Source: Ehretia macrophylla
Lineage: Eukaryota > Streptophyta > Magnoliopsida > Boraginales > Ehretiaceae
NCBI GenBank assembly: GCA_037974665.1
Contig: CM075771.1
Location: 16,713,425 to 16,777,424 of the forward strand
DNA length: 64,000 nucleotides
Reading direction: 5' to 3'
Of the stretch, positions 36,755-49,400 are shown piece by piece. Under the pieces are notes generated by a model. It searched no databases, was not told the origin of the DNA, and saw nothing but the letters and a program-made list of their open reading frames with translations. How positions within the stretch are numbered: position 1 is the stretch's first letter; each line of letters starts with the position of its first letter. The translations under genes and the position numbers were made by a program.

Positions 36755-36817
36755 TCATTCTAAGGAATCATCAATAGGCACGTTGTCCTCGGGTACCTGT
36801 TCTTGGTCTTCTTCACC
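36755..36817 (-). other. Conserved acidic reading frame in LTR, copy 4 (element B 5' LTR)
   Basis: Same peptide as copy 3. The only two differences are silent (CAG/CAA at codon 5, TTG/TTA at codon 19). The second change puts a TAG in the competing 62-codon frame, which is therefore the less likely coding frame. Confidence 0.5.
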
Positions 36818-38718
36818 TGAGATGATAAAAGAGGGTGAGTCCTTATGAACTCAGCGAGGGGGAACGAGAAATAAGTTTTGAAACTCATTTTCTGATTCAA
36901 CTTGTGAAAACTCTTTTTGCAAGCGTGACATGTATCACAAGTAAGTACATAATGTAATATAATAGTAAAAGAATACAGCTACCCTTCTTTCCTCCCCGAG
37001 GTCCTCTAGGAACCAAGCGAGAGTACTTACACACATAGTGAAAAGATACGGTGAGCTTTTGCTCTCAATTCATTTCCAGTATCAGTTGTTGCGGCCGACT
37101 TCAAATCATCCCCTTATCACGCCAAATGGGTGTACTTCGGATGTACCCCGAAATCCTAGGACCCAACTCTCCGAGGAAGTCTAGCCTCCAAGCGAGAGAG
37201 GGAATTGGACAATGGTAGTCACGGTTGCACCGGTAAGCCTAATGCCGCCCGGTGTGCGAGAACGCTACCACGCCAGAATGAAAGGTTGCAACCTTGTATG
37301 CAATGCACATTTATGAAATTTAATATATCACATTTGGGGGACAACAAAGTAGATTGCCTCCGAGAAGTCATAAGATTTCACTTTGACAAGTAAACACGTG
37401 AGGCATGATATAACAGGTAATTTCACTTATAAGCACATGGATTTATACGAATATTAAACGGGCAGCTATGTAACGCATGTAAATCAAGTCATATAACTCA
37501 TTTCGAAGTTCACGTAATCAAATAATAAGATTATTCAACATGCAACGACATCTATGTGGGACCGGGTGCAAGAAAGGCCTACTTGTCAACATGTAATCAT
37601 CGAAATCATGTTTAGGGCTATGAGGGCAACTACGGGCAGCCTACTAATTACATAATTAAACATGATATTCATAGGATTAACACTTAGCGAGTTTTCCTAG
37701 TCATTGGGGTTCCAATTCATGCTTACCTGTGCGATTAAGCCCTAAATTGTCACGTGATTAACTCAAGCCATGCATTGATTAATTCAAACACCCTCAAGCA
37801 CTCAAAACAGTCTACACAACATCCTGATGCCACAATCCCAAGCATTTAATACAACAAGAGAAGTTACAATAATTTTCAAGGCAAATCACTAGATGAAAAC
37901 CTCACTGCAATGGTCTGTATTCTCACAATCATTGAGACAAGCAAACAAACTCCAATTCAAGTAAACAAAATGTCAAATTAAATCTTAAGGAGTGAACTAA
38001 ATATAGAAACAAACCTCGCATCATTTGAAGTTCGGGTTCAAGAGTTATAGCCAAAACCGTGAGACTATACAAAACTGTCCAGATTTGCACACATTTCAAT
38101 ACTTGTAGTTTTTGAGGGCCTTAGGGTCAGATTTAGCCTTAGTCTATTTCTGACAAAAATGTCCAGAACTAAAACATCTAGCAGTACACAAAATTTCATG
38201 CATTTTGGATATCACTTACTAAGACCAAACTGGTTTGTTCTACAAAAACAGTGAATCTGACAAAACCTACTTCATTTTCTCAGATTTTCCAGATTTTCCA
38301 GATTTGGACACATTTTGATATTTTGCCTTTTTGAGAACTTTAGAGTCAAAATTAGCTTTGGCCTATTTCTTTAAAAAAATCTCAGAACTAGCAAAACTAG
38401 TCACCTACCAATTTTCACGCATTTTCAACCTCATTTACCTGGTCAAAGTCACCCTGCACCAACAAAACAGAAGACTGTCCCATATGCGATTTCATCTATC
38501 ATCACATTCTAGCCAAATATCTTGCCATGCATGTTTACAAAAGCTCATGAACACACATATATCACAAGTACAGAGGTAGAAATAGACATTCAAAGGCATG
38601 CATGTTGTTTTTAAAAGCTTGTCAAGAAGTTTTTGCCCTCACCTTAGCAAGACAACAAGAAAATGCACAAACTCTTGATGAAGCAAAATGTCAACCCTTT
38701 TTCCTTGCTTAGCCGAGA

Positions 38719-38723
38719 GGCCA
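38719..38723. repeat. Target-site duplication of nested solo LTR, left copy
   Basis: GGCCA before TGTGAGG, against TGCCA at 42295-42299. One mismatch in five is consistent with decay after insertion. The uninterrupted partner LTR has AGACCA here. Confidence 0.75.
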
Positions 38724-39402
38724 TGTGAGGCCCGACCTCGATTTGCGTGCGATACCTCGTTTCGTGTGCCCTAGCCTAGATTTGTGTGCCTTAACCTAGA
38801 TTTAAGAATCACGTTTCGTTTTATGTGCCTTGCATTGAATTACGTGCATTCATTTAGGGTTGCGTGCATTTACTTGGAAAACGTGCATTCGTCTCGTAGT
38901 TCGTGCCCTACCTCGTAGTGCGTGCCCTAGACCTAGGAAAGCGTGCCCTCACGCTAATCAAGAAAGCATCTTACACGAAGCACTAGATCAATAATTAATC
39001 CTACAAATCCCACTAACTAATATTAAAATGCTAAGTCAATGCACTAGAAGACGAAATTGCACCAAAAGCTAGACATTCTTTATTTTTTATTCTTTGCATA
39101 TCCCAAACACACAATAAAATAAGCCTTGAACAAGACAAAAAAATTCAGATTTGAACACCTCTTTGGCCAACCACCTTGTGTGCTTTGTGCTTGCTTTGCA
39201 TAATTCAAATTGAACCTAGACAATTCTATGACAACTAATGACACAAAGCAATAAAAAATAGTTCAAAAACTCTACCAAGCTCCACCAATCTCGACATAAG
39301 CTCCCTGCCCATGCTAAACACTTCAAATTATACTCCTTGAAGACACAAAACTATGAAATTGCAAAGTTCAAGGCCGACACATGCTTCAAACCTTGCAAAA
39401 GC

Positions 39403-39475
39403 TTTTATTTTTCTTTCATTTCTCTCATTTCCTCTCATTCTTCTCTCTCCCTCTCATCCTTCTCTCTCTCTCTCG
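39403..39475. repeat. Pyrimidine-rich CT tract in solo LTR
   Basis: Nearly continuous C and T with CTCT repeats. Complementary in position and composition to the purine tracts in the minus-strand LTRs of element B. Confidence 0.75.
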
Positions 39476-41616
39476 GCCTTGGCTGAGTTTCTACACTCCT
39501 AAGCTTATCTTCATCACTCCATGGTTCATCAAGGCACGCAAGAAGCTAGGGAGCTCGACTAAGCAAGCTAGGTTGCAAGAAACACACATGCAAGCTCTTT
39601 GAATCTCCATTTCGGCTTAGGTGAGTTTGCTAGCTTCCATTTCTTTTCTTCTTGTTCTAACCACATGCACCTACTAAGAACTTGGTTACTAAGCTAGGAA
39701 ATTTGAGAAAAATCAAGTGGTGTCTCGGCTAAGCAAGGAAAAAGGTCAACTTTGTGCTTCACCAAGAGTCTTGTGCATCTTCTTGTTGTTTTGCTAAGGT
39801 GAGGGCTAAAACTTCTTGAAAATCTTTCAAAAACCCACATGCATGCCCTTAAATGTCTATCTTTACTTCTGTACTTGAGATATATGTGTGTTCATGAGCT
39901 TTTATAAACATGCATGGCAAGGTATTTGGCTAAAATGTGATGTTGGATGAAATCGTGTATGGGACAGTTTTCTTCCTTGTTGGTGTGATGTGATTTTGGC
40001 TAGGTAAATGATGTTAAAAATGGGTGAAAATTGGTAGTTAACTATTTTTGCCAGTTCTGAACATTTTTCACAGAAATAGGACAAAGCTAGTTTTGACTCT
40101 AAGGTCCTCAAAATGGCAAAATATTAAAATGTGTCCAAATCTGGAAAGTCTGGAAAAATGAAGCAGGTTTTGACAGATTCACTGACCTTGTAGAACGAAC
40201 CAGTTTTGACTTAATAAATGACATCCAAAATGCATGATATTTTGTGTACTGTTATATTTTTCAGTTCTGGACATTTTTGTCAGAAATGGACTAAGGCTAA
40301 ATATGACCCTAAGGCCCTCAAAAACGAAAAGTATTGAAATGTGTGCAAATCTGGACAGTTTTGTACAGTATCACTGTTTTGGCTATAACTATTGAACCCG
40401 AACTCCAAATGATGCGAGGTTTGTTTCTGAATTTAGTTCACTTCCTAAGATTTACTTTGACATCTTATTCACTAGAATTGGAGATTGTTTGCTTGTCTTA
40501 AATATTGTGAGAATACAGTCCATTGTAGTGAGGGTTTCACTTAGTGATATGCTTAGAAAAATTATTGTAGCTTCTCTCGTTGTATTAAATGCTTGAGATT
40601 ATGGCATTGAGATGTTGTGTGGACTGTTTTGAATACTTGAGGGTGTTTGAATTAATCAATGCATGGCTTGAGTTTAAATACGAGATGACTTGGGGCTTAA
40701 TCTCACGGGTAAGCACGAATTGAAACCCTAGTGATTAGGTAAATTCGCTAAGTGTTGATCCTATCAATATCGTGTTTAATTATGTAATTAGTAGGCTGCC
40801 CGTAGTTGCCCTCGTAGCCTTAAACATGATTTCAATGATTACATGTTGACAAGTATCCCTTTCTTGCACCCGGTCCCACGTAGATGTCGTTGCATGATAA
40901 GTAATCTTATTATTTGATTACGTGAACTTTGAAATGTGTTATATGACTTGATTTACATGCGTTACATAGCTGCCTGTTTAATGTTCATATAACTCCATGT
41001 GCCTTTCAAGTAAAATTACTTGTCTTATCGTGCCTCGCTTGTTTACTTGTCAATGTGCAATCTTATGACTGCTCGGACGCAACCTACTTTGTTGTCCTCC
41101 TAATGTGATATATTAAATGTCATAAATGTGCATTGCATACAAGGTTCCAACCTTTTATTCTGGCGTGGTAGCATTCACGCACACCAGGCGGCATCGGGCT
41201 TGCCGATGCAACCGTGACTACTATTGTCCAATTTCCTCTCTCGTTTTAGGGCTAGACTTCTTCGGAGAGTTGGGTCGTAGGATTTCGGGGTACATCCGGA
41301 GTACACCCATTTGGCGTGATAAGGAAATGATTTGAAGTCGGTCGCAACAACTGATGCTGACATGAACTGAGAGCAAAAGCTCATCGTATCTTTTTCACTA
41401 TGTGTATAAGTATTCTCGCTTGGTTCCTAGAGGACCTCGGAGAGGAAAGACGGGTAATTGTGTTCCTTTACTTTTATATCATGTTGTGTACTTACTTGTG
41501 ATATATTCATACTTGCAAAAGGGTTTTCATAAGTTGAACCGGAAAATGAGTTTCAAAATCTATTTCTCGTTCCCCCTCACTGAGTTCATAAGGACTCACC
41601 CTCTTTTATCATCTCA

Positions 41617-41679
41617 GGTGAAGAAGATCAAGAACAGGTACCCGAGGACGACGTGCCTAACAATGATTCCTTGGAATGA
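41617..41679 (+). other. Conserved acidic reading frame in LTR, copy 5 (solo LTR)
   Basis: The most diverged copy, yet still 20 codons with no stop before TGA. Residues 12, 15 and 16 differ (Asp, Asn and Asn). The GEEDQEQVPED start and DSLE end are kept. The competing frame also remains open here. Confidence 0.45.
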
Positions 41680-42294
41680 TTGCCTGTCCTATGTGCTTTG
41701 CTTGATTATGGCCATTGTGAACACTATGCTGCTTGAAGACTATTTATTTTCATGTTGCTTGATGTTTGTAATGTAAAAGACCCCTGTTGTAATTTGGGGT
41801 CTAATTTTGGCTTGTACTGATAATAACTAGACAGACACTACTATGGTCGTTTTGCTATCGTTGCTGGTTAGTATCTATCATAGGATTATGAAGTATCAGG
41901 TAAGGACTAAGTAAAATGAACCTATCCAATCTTAAGTAGGTGCCCATTGTTAAGCTAAGATCAACAGGTACTTTTGTAACGAGGATTAACAAACAAACGA
42001 GACATAGTATCATGCTAGGTTATTAATCAAATGAGACATCGAGATAACTAGTAGGCGTTTCAATTGGTAGTAAATAGTAATCTTAGTTGGAAATGAAATT
42101 TGAGGCGTTTAGAGAACTAGGTCAAACTAAAGAGCCCAATTACAGCCGTTATGCTGCCGGTTTTCTGGAAAAATTGTGGAGTCTAGGCTAAACGGTAAGC
42201 GTTAAACTTTCATGAACAATTAAGTACGAGACATGACTTGAATGTTTAGATCACACCCTAGTCTAACCTTTATAGGCCGGGTTGGGGCGTGACA

Positions 42295-42299
42295 TGCCA
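42295..42299. repeat. Target-site duplication of nested solo LTR, right copy
   Basis: TGCCA directly after GTGACA. The element B LTR resumes with CTTAATTTTC. Confidence 0.75.
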
Positions 42300-42543
42300 C
42301 TTAATTTTCTCTAATTTCCTAGCTTAGTAACCAAGTTCTTAGTAGGTGCATGTGGTTAGAACAAGAAGAAAATGAAATGGAAGCTAGCAAACTCACCTAA
42401 GCCGAAATGGATGTGCTAAAGGCTTGCATTTGCGTTTCTTTGCTCCTAGCTTTGCTTGGTCGAGCTCCTAAGGGTCTTGCATGTCTTGATGAACCATTGA
42501 GTGATGAACTTAAGCTAAGGAGAGTATAGTTTCAGCTAGGGCC

Positions 42544-42620
42544 GAGAGAGAGAGAAGAACTGAGAGAGAGTGTGAGAGAAAATGTAAGAAAGAAAGAAAG
42601 AATGAAAGAAAAAATGAAAA
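42544..42620. repeat. Purine-rich GA/GAAA tract in element B 5' LTR
   Basis: Near-identical partner of 32376-32453, confirming that the right-hand part of this LTR continues beyond the nested insertion. Confidence 0.8.
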
Positions 42621-43436
42621 GCTTGCTAGGTTGATGCTTGTGTCTGCCTTGGGCCTTGAGAATTCTGAATTTGTGTCTTCAAGAAGCATAATTTGAATCA
42701 TCCTAGCATGGGCAAGAGAATGGGTCGAAATTTGGTGCATTGGGGAGGGTTTTTGAGCCTTTTTTTTTTGCTTTGTGTCATTAGTTGTCATAGAATTGCT
42801 AGGAATGAATTTGAATTAAGCAAGCAAGCACAAATGCACAAAAAGTGGTTGGCCAAGGCATTGTAAGAATCTGAATTTTTGTCTTGGTTGAGCAATATTT
42901 AATTGTGTGTTTGGGATATGCAAAAGGATAAAGAATAAAGAATAAGAATGTCTAGCTTTTGGTGCAATTTCGTATTCTAGTGAGTTGAATTGGCATTTTA
43001 ATATTAGTTAGTGGAATTTGTAGGATTAATTAATGATTTAGTGCTTAGTGTAAGATACTTTCTTGATTAACGTGTGAGCACGTTTCCTAGGTTTAGGGCA
43101 TGCACTACGAGGTAGGGCACGAACTACGAGACAAATGCACGTTTCCCAAGTAAATGCGCGCAACCCTAAATGAATGCACGTAATTCAATGCAAGGCACAC
43201 AAAACAAAACACGATTCTTAAACCTAGGTCAAGGCACGTAAATTTAGGTTAAGGAACACGAAATGAGGTAACGCACGTCAGTCGAGGATTAGGGCACACC
43301 ATTCTAGGTCAAGGCACGAATGATGAAGCATGCACAAAAACCAAGACATGGAACGTAATCCAAGGCCAATCATATAATTCTTGGTCTATGGCACGCAAAT
43401 TGAGGTAACTCACGTTATTCGGGGTTGGGCGTCACA

Positions 43437-43441
43437 GCAGC
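43437..43441. repeat. Target-site duplication of element B, right copy (GCAGC)
   Basis: Matches 29547-29551. The satellite resumes with CTAGCGGGCTTGCTGCC. Confidence 0.93.
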
Positions 43442-46400
43442 CTAGCGGGCTTGCTGCCCCCGTCGTCGAGCTCTAGGAGAGCTTTCCAACAGTATGCTAT
43501 GCACCTCGTAACTCCTTACGGATCAAAAGTTATGGGCACCGGAGAGACGGAGACTTGGTCCCAAGCCCTGTACCCTCGGTTTGTGAGCCCAACTTCTACA
43601 TGAAGTGAAGTTGTCTTGCCCAAGGTGCCATGGGATTCGATAATAGAAATGTGATTGATTAGATTGTTGTCTTTTTTTCGGCTCACGTCGTACGATCCGG
43701 GATGGAAAAACACCGCAAAAGAATAATAGTGTCCCGAAATTGATGAAAACGTTCGATTTTGGGATATGAAAATAGGCGCTGCTGAGCAAGATTGCTTCCG
43801 CAGTCATAGAACTCTCGGAGAGCTTTCCAACAGTATGCAATGCGCTGCGTAACTCCTTGGTTATTTGTAAAAGGGCGACGGAGACCTAGTCCCAAGCCCC
43901 ACGCCCTCGGTTTACCGGCCCTTCCTGTACGTGAAGTGATGTTGTCTTGCCCAAGGCGCCATGGGATTCAAAAATAGAAATGTGATGGATTAGGTTGCCA
44001 TCCTTTTCTAGGCTCATGACGTACGATCCGGGAAGGAAAAACACCGCAAAGGAAGAAAAGTGACCCGAAACTGATGAAAACGTTCAATTTTGGATTTCGA
44101 AATTAGGCGCAGCCGAGCAGGATTGCTTCCCCCATCGTAGAGCTCTCGGTGAGCTTTCCAACGGTATATTGTGCGCCGCGTAACTCCTTACGGATCAAAA
44201 GTTATGGGCATTAGAGCGACGGACACCTGGTCCCAAGCCCCACGCCCTCGGTTTGCGGGCCTAGTCTCTACGTGAAGCGAAGTTGTCTTGCCCAAGGTGC
44301 CGTGGGATTCGGTAATAGAAATGTGATGGATTAGGGTGTCGTCCTTTTCGCTGCTAACGACGGACGATCCGGGACTGAAAAACAGAACAAAAGAAGAAAA
44401 ATGTCCAAAAATTGATGAAAATGCTCGATTTTGGGCTCCGAAAATAGACTCAGCTGAGCAGGCTTGCTGTCCCCATCGTAGAGCCCTCGGAGAGCTTTCC
44501 AACGGTATGCTGTGCGCCGCATAACTCCTTACGGATCAAAAGTTATGGGCAAAGGAGCGACGGAGACCTGGTCCCAAAACCCACGCCCTCGGTTTGCCGG
44601 CCCAGCCTCTAAGTGATGCGAAGTTGTCTTGCCCAAGGTGCCATGGGATTCGATAATAGAAATGTGATGGATTAGGTTGCCGTCCTTTTCTAGGCTCACG
44701 ACGTACGATCTGGGATGGAAAAACAGCGCAAAGGAAGAAAAGTGTCCCAAAACTGATGAAAACGTTCAATTTTGTTCATCGAAAATAGGCGTAGCCGAGT
44801 AGGTTTGTTGCCCTTGTCGTTGAGCTCTCGGAGAGCTTTCCAACTATATGCCGTGCACCGCATAACTCCTTACAGATCAAAAGTTATGGGCACCGGAGCA
44901 TCAGAGACCTGGTCCCAAGCCCCACGCCCTCGGTTTATGAGCCCAGCCCCTACATGAAGCGAAGTTGTCTTGCCCAAGGTGCCGTGGGATTCGATAATAG
45001 TAATGTGATGGATTAGGTTGTCGTCCTTTTCGCGACTGACGACGTACGATCTGAGACAGAAAAACAGCGTAAAAGAAGAAAAGTATCCTGAAACTGATGA
45101 AAGCATTCTATTTTGGACTTCAAAAATTGGCGCAGCCGAGCAGGCTTTCTGCCCCTGTCGTAGAGCTCTCGGAGAGCTTTCGAACGGTATGTTGTGCACC
45201 GCGTAACTCCTTACGGATCGAAAGTTATGGGCAATGGAGCGACGGAGACCTGGTCCCAAGCCCCACGCCCTCTGTTTACGGGCCCAGCCTCTACGTGAAG
45301 CGAAGTTGTCTTGCCCAAGGTGGCGTGGGATTCGATAATAGAAATGTGATGGATTAGGTTATCGTCCTATTCGCGGCTCACGACGTACGATCCGGGATAG
45401 AAAAACAACGCAAAAGAAGAAAAGTGTCCCAAAATTGATGAAAACATTCGATTTTGGGGTCCGAATACAGGAACAGCTGGGCAGGATTGCTGCCCCCATC
45501 GTAAAGCTCTCAGAGAGCTTTCCAACGGTATTTCGTGCGCCGCGTAACTCCATACGGATCAAAAGTTAGGGGCACCGGAGCGACGGAGACCTGGTCTGAA
45601 GCCCTACGCCCTCAGTTTGCGGGCCCAGCCTCTACGTAAAGTGAAGTTGTCTTGCCAATGTGCCATGGGATTCGGTAATAAAAATGTAATGGATTATGTT
45701 GTCGTCCTTTTCGCGGCTTACGATGTACGATCCGAGATGGAAAAATAATGCAAATGAAGAAAAGTGTTCCAAAACTGATGAAAACGTTCAATTTTGGGCT
45801 CCTAAAATAGGCACAGCTGAGCAGGCTTGCTGGCCTATTCGTAGAGCTCTTGCAGTGCTTTCCAACAATATGCTGTGAGCCACGTAACTCCTTACAGATC
45901 AAAAGTTATGGACAAGGGAACGACGGAGACCTGGTCCAAGACCCACGCCCTCGGTTTACTGGCCCAGCCTCTAAGTGAAGCGAAGTTGTCTTGCCCAAGG
46001 TGCCGTGGGATTCGATAATAGAAATGTGATGGATTAGGCTGTCGTCTTTTTCTAGGCTCACGACGTACGATCTGAGAAGGAAACACAGCGCAAAGTAAGA
46101 AAAGTGTCCTAAAACTGATAAAAACGTTCGATTTTGGGACATAAAAATAGGCGCAGCCGAGCGGGCTTGTTGGCTCCGTAGTTGAGCTCTCAGAGAGCTT
46201 TCCAACGGTATGCTATGCGCCACGTAACTCCTTGCGGATCAAAAGTTATGGTCACCGAAGCGACGGAGACCTGGTCCCAAGCCCCACGCCCTCGGTTTGT
46301 GGGCCCACACTCTACATGAAGCGAAGTTGTCTTGCCTAAGGTGCCATAGGATTCGGTAATAGAAATGTGATGGATTAGGTTGTCGTCCTTTTCGCGGCTC

Positions 46401-49400
46401 ACGACGTACGATTTGGGATAAAAAACTGCGCAAAAGAAGAAAAGTGTCTTAAACTGATGAAAACATTTGATTTTGGCCTTCAAAAATAGGCGTAGCCGAG
46501 CAGGCTTGGTGCCCCTGTCGTAGAGTTCTCAGAGAGCTTTCCAACCGTATGCTGTGCACTGCGTAACTCCTTACAGATCAAAAGTTATGGGCAAAGGAGC
46601 GACGGAGACCTATTCTCAAGCCCCACGCCCTCGGTTTACGGGCCCAGCCTCTATGTGAAGCGAAGTTGTCTTGCCCAAGGTGCCATGGGATTCGAAAATA
46701 GAAATGTGATGGATTCGGTTATCATCCTTTTCTAGGCTCACGACGTACGATCCGGGAAGGAAAAACAGCGCAAAAGAAGAAAAGTGTCCCAAAATTGATG
46801 AAAACGTTCAATTTTGGGGTTCGAAAACATGTGTAGCTAAGCATGCTTGCTACCCTCATCGTAGAGCTCTCGGAGAGCTTTCCAACGGTATGCTGTGAGC
46901 CGCATAACTCCTTACGGATCAAAAGTTATGGGCACCTGAGCGACAGAGACCTGGTCACAAGCCCGACGCCTTCAGTTTGTGGGCCCAACCTCTACGTGAA
47001 GCGAAGTTGTCTTGCCCAAGGTGTCGTGGGATTCGGTAATAGAAATGTGATGGATTATGTTGTCGTCCTTTTCGTGGCTGATGACGTATGATCCGAGACC
47101 GAAAAACAGCGCAAAAGAAAAAATTGGTCCAAAAACTAATGAAAACGTTCGATTTTGGGCTCCGAAAATAGGCTCAAGTGAGCAGGCTTGCTGCCTCCGT
47201 TGTAGAGCTCTCGGAGAGCTTTCCAACGGTATACTGTGCGCCCCGTAACTCCTTACGGATCAAAAGTTATGGTTACTGGAGCGATAGAGACCTGGTCCCA
47301 AGCCCTACGCCCTCGGTTTGCGGGGCTAGCCACTACGTGAGGCGAAGTTGTCTTGCCCAAGGTACCGTGGGATTCGGTAATAGAAATGTGATGGATTAGG
47401 CTACCGTCCTTTGCTAGGCTCACGACGTACGATTTGAGAAGGAAAAATAGCGCAAAGTAAGAAAAGTGTCCCAAAACTGATGAAAACGTTCAATTTTGGG
47501 CCCTGAAAATAGGCGCAGCCGAGCGGCCTTGTTGGCCCCGTTGTCGAGCTCTCAGAGAGGTTTCCAACGGTATGCTGTGCGCCACGTAACTCCTTACGGA
47601 TCAAAAGTTATGGGCACCGAAGCGGCGGAGACCTGGTCCCAAGCCCCACGCCCTCGGTTTGTGAGCCCAACCTCTACATGAAGCGAAGTTTTCTTCCCCA
47701 AGGTACTGTGGGATTCGATAATAGTAATGTGATGGATTAGGTTGTCGTCCTTTTCGCGGCTGACGACGTATGATCCGGGACGAAAAAACAACGCAAAAGA
47801 AGAAAAGCACCTTAAAACTGATGAAAACATTCAATTTTGGATTTCAAAAACAGGCGTAACCAAGCAGGCATGGTGCCCCCTCGTAGATCTCTCAGAGAGC
47901 TTTCCAACGGTATGTTGTGCTTCGCGTAACTCCTTACGGATAAAAACTTATGGGCACCAGAGCAACGGAGACTTGGGCACTAGCCCCATGCCCTCGATTT
48001 GCGGGGCCAGCCTCTACGTGAGGTGAAGTTGTCTTGCAAAAGGTACCATGGGATTCGATAATAAAAATGTGATAGATTAGGTTGTCGTCCTTTTCGCGGC
48101 TCACGACATACGATCCGGTACAAAAAAACAGCGCAAAAGAAGAAAAGTATCCCAAAATGGATGAAAATGTTCGTATTTGGACTCCAAAAACAGGTGCAGC
48201 AGAGCAGGTTTGTTGCCCCCGTCGTAGAGCTCTCAGAGAGCTTTCCAACGGTATGTTGTGCACCGCGTAACTTCTTACGGATCAAAAGCTATGGGTACCG
48301 GAGCGATAGAGACCTGGTCCCAAGACCCATGCCCTTAGTTTGTGGGCCCAGCCTTTACGTAAAGAAAAGTTGTCTTGCCCAAGGCACCGTGGGATTCGAT
48401 AATAGAAATGTGATGGATTAGGTTGTCGTGCTTTTCGCTGCTCATGACGTACGATCCGGGATGAAAAAATAGCGCAAAGGAAGAAAAGTGTCACGAAACT
48501 GCAGAAAATGTTCGATTTTGGGCTATGAAAACAGGCGCAGCCGAGAAGGCTTGTTGCCCCGTCGTGGAGCTCTCAGAGAGCTTTCCAACGGTATGCTGTT
48601 CGCCGCGTAACTCCATACGGATCAAAAGTTATGGGCAAAGGAGCGACAGAGACCTGGTCCCAAGCCCGACGTCCTCGATTTGCCGTCCCATCCTGTACGT
48701 GAAGCGAAGTTGTCTTGCCCAAGGTGCCGTGGTATTCGATAATAGAAATGTGATGGATTAGATTGTCGTCCTTTTCTAGACTCATGACGTACGATCCGGA
48801 AGGAAAAATAGCGCAAAAGAAGAAAAGTGTCCCAAAACGGGTGAAAACGTTCAATTTTGGGCTCTGAAAATAGGCACAGCCTAGAAAGCTTGGCACCCCC
48901 ATTGTAGAGCTCTCGGAGAGGTTTCCAATGGTATGTTGTGCGCCTCGTAACTCCTTACGGATCAAAAGTTATGGGTAAAGGAACGACGGAGACCTGGTCC
49001 CAAGCCCCACGCCCTCGGTTTGCAGGACTAGCCTGTACGTGAAGCGAGGTTGTCTTGCCCAAGGTGCCGTGGGATTCTATAATAGAAATGTGATGGATTA
49101 GGTTGCCGTCCTTTTCTAAGCTCACGACTTACGATCCGAGAAGGAAAAACAGCGCAAAAGAAGAAAACTGCCCCAAAATAGAATAAAACGTTCGATTTTG
49201 GGTTCCGAAAATAGGCCTAGCCGAGCAGGCTTGCTACCACCGCCTTAGAGCTCTCGGAGAGCTTTCCAACGGTATGATGTGAGCCACGTAACTCCTTACG
49301 GATCAAAAGTTATACGCACCGGAGCGACGGAGACCTGGTCTCAAACCTCACGCCCTCGGTTTGTGGGCCCAACCTCTACGTGAAGCGAAGTTGTCTTGCC

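Larger units (their letters stand above)
38724..42294 (+). mobile_element. Solo LTR of family 1 nested in element B
   Basis: A 3571-bp LTR from TGTGAGGCCCGACC to GGGGCGTGACA, homologous end to end with the 5' LTR of element A. There is no interior and no second LTR, and it has an imperfect 5-bp target duplication. Solo LTRs arise by recombination between the two LTRs of a full element, deleting the interior. Its orientation is opposite to the host element. It carries the head array, a pyrimidine tract (39403-39475), a 7-bp-stem hairpin (41191-41209) and an acidic frame (41617-41679). Confidence 0.94.
29552..43436 (-). mobile_element. Element B: LARD-like non-autonomous LTR retrotransposon (family 1 relative)
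   Basis: A full element on the minus strand with two long LTRs (29552-33258 and 36121-43436, the latter split by a nested solo LTR), a minus-strand primer-binding site (36098-36109), a polypurine tract (33259-33271) and a GCAGC target duplication. The interior is only 2862 bp and contains no gag, protease, reverse transcriptase or integrase on either strand. LTRs of several kilobases around a non-coding interior define LARDs (large retrotransposon derivatives). LTR and leader sequences are homologous to element A, so A-type proteins may have mobilised it. Its LTRs differ at about 12 of the first ~265 aligned bases by hand count. Confidence 0.92.
36121..43436 (-). repeat. 5' LTR of element B, interrupted by a nested solo LTR
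   Basis: Outer parts are 36121-38723 and 42295-43436. Removing the nested LTR and one target duplication leaves about 3740 bp, close to the 3707-bp partner. The break corresponds to position ~32122 of the intact partner (GAGAGACCACTTGATTTTC). The copy contains the acidic frame (36755-36817). Confidence 0.93.
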
